The notes under the pieces are model-generated. The model saw only the letters and a program-made list of their open reading frames with translations, made no database searches and was not told the origin of the DNA. A stretch of 64,000 bases of DNA. Source: Tubiluchus corallicola. Lineage: Eukaryota > Priapulida > Priapulimorpha > Priapulimorphida > Tubiluchidae. Positions 36,401 to 45,400 of this stretch are shown here, piece by piece. Numbering within the stretch: the first letter of the stretch is position 1; every line of letters starts with the position of its first letter. Where the stretch lies: NCBI GenBank assembly GCA_030141605.1, contig JAQGDQ010000084.1:162001-226000 (forward strand), read 5' to 3'. Made by a program: the position numbers and the translations under genes.

Positions 36401-39400
36401 ACATAGCATAAAAAACTGCGCAAGGTACAGTACTTTAGAGATGACTTTGTACAGATCAGCATAGCATGCATACTAAATGTCTTAAATACTTTAAAAAATT
36501 ATCAACAGTTGCAAAATGACACATTTTATGCTTCCATTGAATCCCAATGTACCCGTGGGATACAGGCTATATTTAGCACGCGGGCACAGAAAAAAGTAGA
36601 AAAAAATTATTATTATGTGTAAACAAGATGGACATACTGAACAAAAGTACTGAGCCAAAAAATTCTCTCTTATTAAAAAAATAATTTGGGACTGAAAGGG
36701 TTAATAAAATTTTTACCTAACTTGATGCATTAAAACAGTACTTATTGCATTATTCTGTTCTAAAAATGCACTTTCAGTTTTTTAACTTTACTCACTGACC
36801 TTGGTCAAATTCCCCCGGTTAATAAGACCCCATTTGATACTACTATATATAATAATCCTTATTAATGAATAATTGTATTGCTTTGTTTAGATTTTGGTAC
36901 CCAGCTTTATTATTTTTTTTGTTTTCAGATCTTTTTGGATAATTTGCATCATTTATACTGTTTTTATTTGTATTTTTTTCTTACTTGTTTTTGTTGTCTG
37001 CAGCATCACCGTTAATTTTTAATATACTAATCTATCTATAAGAAAGGGCAGGAGACTAGATGACCCTATGGTCCTTCCTGCCCTGGTCCATGATTATAAT
37101 TACTTAATATTTAAAAAACTTTTGATGTTAAACTAATTGGAGAAAATAAATGTTCTCTGTCTATGTCTATGTCTAGTAATGTAAACAGTCTAATTAATAT
37201 ACATGTTTTTGCTTCCGGACTGACTACTGACACTACTAGCTGTTTCTGTATCAAGTATCATGTGTACAGCAAGCAATTTTGTCTGCAACGTATGCAGTAG
37301 CACCCAAACCGAGTTTCCAAATAAAATACCCAAGGTCACCCCCGGGGCTTGGTTTTGACTCTGCTGTGTTTATTGTTTAACTGCTGCCTAGGCTTTAGAC
37401 GTTTAGAGAAAGGAAAGAGAACCCATTATAGCTAGGTGTTGGTAAGTCAGAGATATAGGTGGTTTCACACAAGCAGGAAGACATTAATCAGTAGAAACAT
37501 GAATAAAACTCATAGAATGCTTAACTTGCATGATTTAAGCAGTATTGATTTTTGTCTCTGAAACGTATGTCAATTCTTTTACATTACTTTTTATGAAAGT
37601 CTTAGCTTCACTTAAGGACACTTTGCTCAAAGTCACAATTGTTGGAACGCATTGCCGTCAAGAAATATTGATTTTTGTCTCTGGAACGTATGTCAATTCT
37701 TTTACATTACTCTTTATGAAAGTCTTAGCTTCACTTAACGACACTTTGCTTAACGTCACAATTGTTGGAACGCATTGCTGTCAAGCAGTATTGATTTTTG
37801 TCTCTGCAACGTATGTCAGTTCTTTTACATTACTCTTTATGAAAGTCTTAGCTTCATTTAACAATGTTTTGCTTAATGTTGCATGTTGTTGGAATACATT
37901 AGTGTCAAGCAGTATTGATTTTTGTCTCTGGAACATATGTCAATTCTTTTACATTACTCTTTATGAAAGTCTTAGCTTCACTTAACGGCGTTTTGCTTAA
38001 TGTTGCATGTTGTTGGAGTTAGCGAGGACTTACTGTATAAGAAAATGGCGGAACTGCAAATGGAAAACAGTAAAATGATCATCACCTCATACAGTTTGTT
38101 TTTGTTCTGTTTTTCCTGTCGATGACCGGAGTAAATCTGCAACATTTGCTCGATGACGAAAAAAGCAAATATGCCACCGAGGGCAGCCGTGCCCTTCCAC
38201 ACAAAATCAAATTCACTGCGGAAGACTCTGTGTTCATCCACGTAACCTCCTGAGCGCGTGTGAATACCAAGAGCCTGAAAAAAGAGGTGCTCCAAATGTT
38301 CACTTCTGCACAACCACATGACAAAAATCAGTCCGTAACTAACAACTGTAGCCGCAGCCACAGCTAGATTTTGACCTTTTACGACCCCTAGGCTAATGAA
38401 ATGATGTGACCCCCTCAGACGGACCCACAATCTAATTTCCATGCACTTGTCTAGAGTTGTTTTTACTTGTGATAGATTTTAGCAAAGTTTTCATACCGGG
38501 TCTCCATATTTTAGATTGGACTTCCAAGCCCTTGTCTCAAATAAAAGCCTTAAACAAGGGCCGTTTGTCTTAAATAAAAAGCCTCAAATAAGGGCCTTTT
38601 GTCTGAAATAAAAAGCCTCAAACAAGGGCCTTTTGTCTCAAATAAAAGTCTCATACAAGACCCCTTTGTCTCAAATAAAAGGTCCCAAACAAGGGCCCAT
38701 TGTCTCAAATAAAAGTTCTCAAACATGGGCCCATTGTCTGAAATAAAAGGTCTCAAATAAAAGGCCTCAAACAAGCACCCTTGTCTCAAATGAAAGCCTC
38801 AAACAAGAGCCCTTTGTCTCAAATAAAAGCCTCAAACAAGGGCTCTTTGTCTCAAACAAAAGGCCTCAAACAATGACCCTTTGTCTCAAATAAAAGGCCT
38901 CAAACAAGGACCCTTTGCCTCAAGTAAAAGCCTCAAACAAGGGCCCTTTGTTTCAAATAAAGAGCCTCAAGCAAGGACCCTTCATCTCAAATAAAAGCCT
39001 CAAACAAGGGCCATTTATCTCAAATAAAGGGCCTCAAGCAAGGACCCTTCGTCTCAAATAAAAGCCTCAAACAAGGGCCCTTTGTCTCAAATAAAGGGCT
39101 GCACGCAAGGACCCTTCATCTCAAATAAAAGCCTCAAACAAGGGCCATTTATCTCAAATAAACGGCCTCAAGCAAGGACCCTTCGTCTCAAATAAAAGGT
39201 CTCAAACAAGGGTCCTTTGCCTTAAACAAAAGGCCTCAAATAGGGGTCCTTTATCTCAAATTAGGAGCAACTTTAAAATTATGTTTCAGGCTTCCTGACC
39301 TCTGCTAAAGTCAGCAGTGCAAAGTATGGAGCCCCAAGCTTGGGGAGCCCCAGGTAATCCAACCCTAGCCGCCACCCTGTCACGAATCTTACAAAACTGC

Positions 39401-42400
39401 AACAAAGTGGTTATGAACCATTCTTTGCGACGCCAGGTTTAAAAGGTTACATCAAACACCAAATTGCCATGTGCGAACTTTTTGTACATTTTAATACAAA
39501 ATTTGGGACTTTCTTTTATTGCATGGAAATACTGGAATTCTTTTCTTCACAAAACACTTGAAGACTTTCAAAATTATTACGATGAATTCGAACTGTTGTA
39601 AACTTGAGTACATGTTTTTCTACTATAATTTCTTTCCTTGCGCACGATTTGCACGTTTTGAGTGAAAATTTTTAATAATTTTATTTGTGTCATCTTCTTA
39701 AGCACGGAATTGCAAATATGACGACAGGCTATAATGTACAGCATCATAAACAGTTTTGCCTGTACATGCGCATTATAAAATCAACTTTATTATTATTATT
39801 ATTATCAAAACAGTTTTTTAACTACATTTTCGATCTATTGGAAGATAATTCATTTGCGGCTTTATTTTCAACTAAATGTGATATCTTGTTGGTTATGCTG
39901 GTTGCTACGGACTTTGCAAGAACACGTTGAAGTTATGTTTAAGTTCAGTAGATGGCTCTTCCTGACGAAGATATGGGCTTGGCAACAGAGAAAACCCAAA
40001 GCAAAATGGTTGCTTCCACAAGCTGCTATCAGAGTTTGAAAATACAAGTTAGCCATTGTTTTTTGCTACAAAACACTTAGCAACCGTACAAATGTTGGTT
40101 GGTACGAACTTTATAAGAACACACAACTCAAGAAGTGCTCTGAACAAGTAATTAGTTCTTGAGTATTCCACGGGGGCGCTATTACACTTTCGCACCGCCT
40201 AGCTTTTTCTAGGTTATTACTCGTTTTTAGGCTCGTACGTCATCATTCTATTATTCTTACGTCATCAGTGAATGTTTCTGCTAATCTAATTGTAATTTAA
40301 TCATATATTTAGGTATAATTACCAATAATTACGCTGTATTGACAGTTCTACACAGTATCGCCATCTTGTTTGTGTGTGTAGTCACGTGACGAATTTCGTA
40401 CTAGCTTATGCATTATCAGGGCCTAGCTTAAAAGGCACGTGACACACTTTCATCTTAATTGCATTTACGATTTAAAGAAAAAACCTTTACTTTTATAATC
40501 TAATATGTGGGAACACTGTAATATGATACAAACTCCCGTGGCTGCAACCATAATAATCATAAATTATGCAAAAAAACTAAAAATACAGGTTAAGGGCCAT
40601 CACTGCACGAGAGCGATTGCGCATTAGTGGTGTAAACATGGTTATTCACGTGGAGCTTTTTGCGTATTGACGGCGGTAAGTAACGTATGATTTTAATCTG
40701 ATTTTAATCTGGAATTATGAAGCCTAAAAACCTATATTATTATGGGAATAGGGTGTATATTATGCCTGTTGGTCTGCTTTCTGGCCTGCAGGCGTGAAAA
40801 TAACCAATAGGCCAGGAAAAGCTAGGCAGTGCGAAAGTGTAATAGCGCCCTCCACGGGTCATTTGTAGCTTGCCATCTTGTGTACATAATAATATTCATA
40901 TTATTAAATTCTTTTCTGTAATGATTGTTGTGGATACATTTAATAAAGAAATAATAATAAATAACATTGAAGTTATGTTTAAATCCAGTAGATGGTTCTT
41001 CCTGACGAAGATCTGATCTTGGCAACAGAAAAAAACAGAAGCAAAATGACTGCTTCCACGAGCTACTATCAGAGTTTGAAAATACAAGTTTTTTACAACT
41101 GCAGTACTAGTTTTTAGCCAGAGAAGTGAGTATGGGGTTATAAAATTAATTTTTTAGTATTTTTTTAAACATTTTCTGATAATTTGATGGCAGAATACAA
41201 AAGTTCAATATATTTAGCATTTGTTTTTATAAAAAAACAAAAAATTGGCATTTATCCAATTTTTGGTGCATTCTACTTTGAAGCAGCATAACGTAGTTTT
41301 AACTATGCCGACTTATGGACGGTTTGGGTTTGCAAGTACACAAAAAAATGTGTAATTTTTCACATTCAAATTTCAAACTTACCGCTGTGGTCACGTGTGA
41401 GCTGTCGAACGTGTGCAGTATGTTACAAGAGAATATCTCTGAACAGAGAAGAACAGCATCTGCTTTTTGTACATACGCGTTTCCGAAATGCTGGCGTTGC
41501 TGCCCATTCAAATTAGCGAATGGCGAAGTGCATGTAACAGTGAACAACTAGTGGCACGAAGGCAAAATTGTGTCTGTGTGGTAATAATTCTTTCACGTAA
41601 ACCCATCTTTAAAAATAGTACGCTTTCTTTCAACATTTTAAAGAGTAAATTGTTTTGATCTACAGTGTAAGATTGGGTCCATTTTTATTTTAAAACAAAT
41701 TACTTTATATCAAAACAACAAACATACGTGAGGTAGTAGATGAAGAAGCGCATCTCCAGACAACGAACCAACTGCAAGTGCGACTAGAAACTGCAGAAGA
41801 TGATTGTAGAATGCCCTGTGTAGTACCGGCACTATGGCGACACCTAGCAGTCCACACAGCGATATCACTAACACAGCTAGAGCGGCAAATCCCCATACTG
41901 AAACGAAAATGAAATGCAGTCAAATTGGCAACCCAACGGCATTGTGCCCAAACTTCACACGTATTTAACTACATAAAACTAAGCTAAAAAGTAACCAAAA
42001 CCCCGTGAAACATTTAACCAGTAGGGGTGAGCATCGAACGAACAATATTGAACATTCAAATTTGATTTCAACGAATTTTCTATGTTAGAATTCAGCACTT
42101 CAACTGCATACATTCTTTATCATTAAAATGTTAGAAACAGCAAGCAATTGGCACAATTTATCTGCAGTTTCTGTGCAAAATTTTCAACAAACTAATAGTG
42201 GTTTTACTGCAGAACAAAATCAAGTAATATGCACAATCTTTGTAAGATCACTTTTTACTAGCAGTTCAAAAAGTTGTTAAAAAATCTTTCAAACTCAATC
42301 CGAATTCGATTTGGGTTCCAAATACTGAAATTCAATTCAATTTGAATTTGCTTTCTGGTAGAGAACGCTCACCCCTATTAAACAATAGTTAGAGGCAGCA

Positions 42401-45400
42401 GGATAAATTTTGCGCTTTTAGAATAGAAAAAACATAAAAATCGTTATACTCAACAGTAAAGGTGAAAAAAATACGAGGAATTTCATAAATCAAAAGGAAT
42501 TGGTTAATGGCGGTTCGTTTCTGACAGAATGTCATGCAACGTAAAAATAATACAGCCCCGGGGGACCATCACGTAACAAAAAAACCAAAGAATAATATCG
42601 TGTTTACTCACTAAAAAACAAACTCATATAAAATTATGTCATAGATAATAATCCTTTTCACAGTTTCCTTGTGCTCAAAGTTGCTGTAGGTCAAAGTAGT
42701 AAGTGTAACATAGCAAACCATTTTAACCGTCACGTGACATGTGGGTAAAGCAAAGCCCTTTACCACGTCAGTTCAGTAACTTCAATTGTTTTACATGGAC
42801 TTTACTTAATTATGCATTACTCCACGCATGAGGGATTTACTAGCATGAACTAGGTAAGGTTCTAGCTAGCTGTTAAAACTGTTACTATTACGACAGCATG
42901 GGCTGTGAGGCGTTGTCTGGTACACTTAGCCTTTGACGTTTTCACGATCATCGTCAATCGCTGAAACTATGAAAAGGCTTACTGCTTCTAACTTAGCTTA
43001 CCGGATATAGGAATGTCGGCAATTGAGTCACCGGTAATCTCATGATGCCTGTGGACGTCTTTCCCTGTTTCTCGACATTTAGCTACATCAATTTCGTAGA
43101 TGAGCACCGGGCACAGGTGGATGAAGCTGTGCTCGGAAATGCCCTCAGAGGAATGAATGTGTGCAGCAGACAGTAGCTCATCCGCTGAAAGACACTGAAA
43201 AGAGATTTCAGAACTGTTCAGTGTTTTTTGTCTTCTTTGTGTCTTTATTAATTTTGTATTTTTATTTTGGCAGTGTGTCAGGTGAGGCAACTGGAAATTG
43301 GTCATTAGGAGTAATAAGACGCTTAATTAAAGCAAAACAGGACAAATTTTCATATCCTATCCCATTTTGAAATATGAGAATGACAAATTGCAAAAAACTC
43401 TGAAACAGGCCGGGGGTTTGGGGGCCGCATAGGCCCCCATGGGGGTTCAAGGAGCCCCTTGGAGCCAGCAACAAATTGCAATTTTGTGATCACAGAGAGC
43501 CTCTTAAGTGGACTTAAAATATCAATTACCTTGTTCCATGCATAATTTAAAATATCCAACTATCAAGGATACATGATACCTAATTGTCTCAAAAACACCT
43601 AAGTACTGGCTGCTCCTATGCAAAAGTATATAAAAACTGTCTGCAATTGACTCAAATAACTCCGCACAATTGATTCTATATTTTTATACATAGAGATATA
43701 AATGTGGCTACACTGATGTACGTGATGTAAACATAGAGATATACATGTGGTTACACTGATGTACGTAAAGTAAACAAAGTGACGGCCTGCCAACTAGCGG
43801 TCAGCTTGTGAAATAATGTACTGGGTCTGTAAAAATTCTCTCAACGCATTTACGTGATTTACAAAAATGGCACTACTGGTCTTCCAAAAACTCGGAATTC
43901 CGCGTATCCGCGGAAAATTCTCATCCCTGAATACGGTAAAATGTATACATTTTAATACTTATAATAATGCCATATTGTTTAAGATAATTAAATAATAGGT
44001 TGAAATATAATTAACGGTTGGAGAGCACAGCTAGTGACGATGTCACAAACGAACACAATTTTCAACAGTACAAACATTCTATGAGTATATTGCACGTGTT
44101 TGCGAAAGAGAAAAAATTGAAGTAAAGTGTTACCGTATAAAATTTACTGCTGCATAGAAGAGTAGGCGAAATGTTAAGGCAAAATTGAAAATTCAAATTT
44201 ACCACTGTATCATGGATAACCTCTCAAACCTGTGTACTACATCAGAAATGAACACATCTGAAGTGAGAGATACAACACCTGTTTTTTGTGTAATGTGTAT
44301 CCGTAATGGAGGCGCTAGTACCCGTCAGACTAGCGAGTGCTGAAATGCATGTAACAGTGAAGAACTAGCGGCACGAACGTGAAATTGTGTTTGTGTGGTA
44401 ATAATTCTTTCATGTAAGTCATTTTATAAAAAAAATAGTACGTTTCCTTTTTAAAGAGTAGACTATTTTGACCTACAGTTTAGGATCGGGTCTGGTTTTC
44501 CTTTAAGACTCTTACCTGCTTGCCATGCTTACCAAGTTGCATTCATGTCTCCATCTACAGGAAAAAAAATTAAATATACTTACCTGTTAAAATAGCTGAA
44601 CGAGTCCTGGTCTAGTTCTTATGCCTCCTTGATCTCAAAACTCACAGACATATTTGTGTGCCATGAATTTTCATTAATTTTAAGGTTGAAACACACAAGT
44701 TATAAGTTAAGCTAAGATATCATAAGATATCTATGTTAATTTTGGCTGCTATACTAACACAGATATATAAATCTAATTTAGGAATTCCAAATCATATTTT
44801 CTATTAATTTCTTATCGATATTCTTGCTCATAAACATGTAAATTCTAATTCCAGTGAAAATCTTCGTTATTTAATTTGCAGATGAAACTCACTTGGCTGT
44901 TTGTTAGTTTGTTTGTTTGCGTGTGTGTTCACACGAACGTCTAGTCAACGAACACTGCAGTTCGTGATCATGCTTATCATGATACCGCGCCTATTTGTGT
45001 GCTACACGAATGTGACAAAAAGGTGCCATTGCCAGTTTTAGAGGGTTCACTGAGCCTCGCGTTGCTTTGAAAGTTTAACAAATATTAACTATCCGAGGTA
45101 ATTAACATTTAATCTAAGCTTTAGTTTAAAAAAGGCTATTGTAGTTTTCAATATTTTGGAAAATACTTTATTTTGAACTTATGTCTACACAATCGCCCGG
45201 TTTTCCTTTAAAAATTTAATCTTAAGTGCTTTCCTTCCAATGCAATATTGATTTCACTTCTACAATGCTAAATAATCAACATCTTTGTTTATACGAGGCT
45301 AAAAAACACAGATAAATCAATTTTTAAAGATAAATAACAGTATGCTGTACCGGTTTTTCTTCTGCTAAAAAATTCTTTTCGTCTTCCTCTCCATGAAAAT

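Noticed and set aside
37978-38442. 154-codon minus-strand frame as one exon
   Set aside because: Only 38086-38274 is bounded by acceptor and donor and matches ZIP; the flanks are intron.
41299-41658. Overlapping open frames on both strands
   Set aside because: They lie in a truncated M1 element and have no homology.
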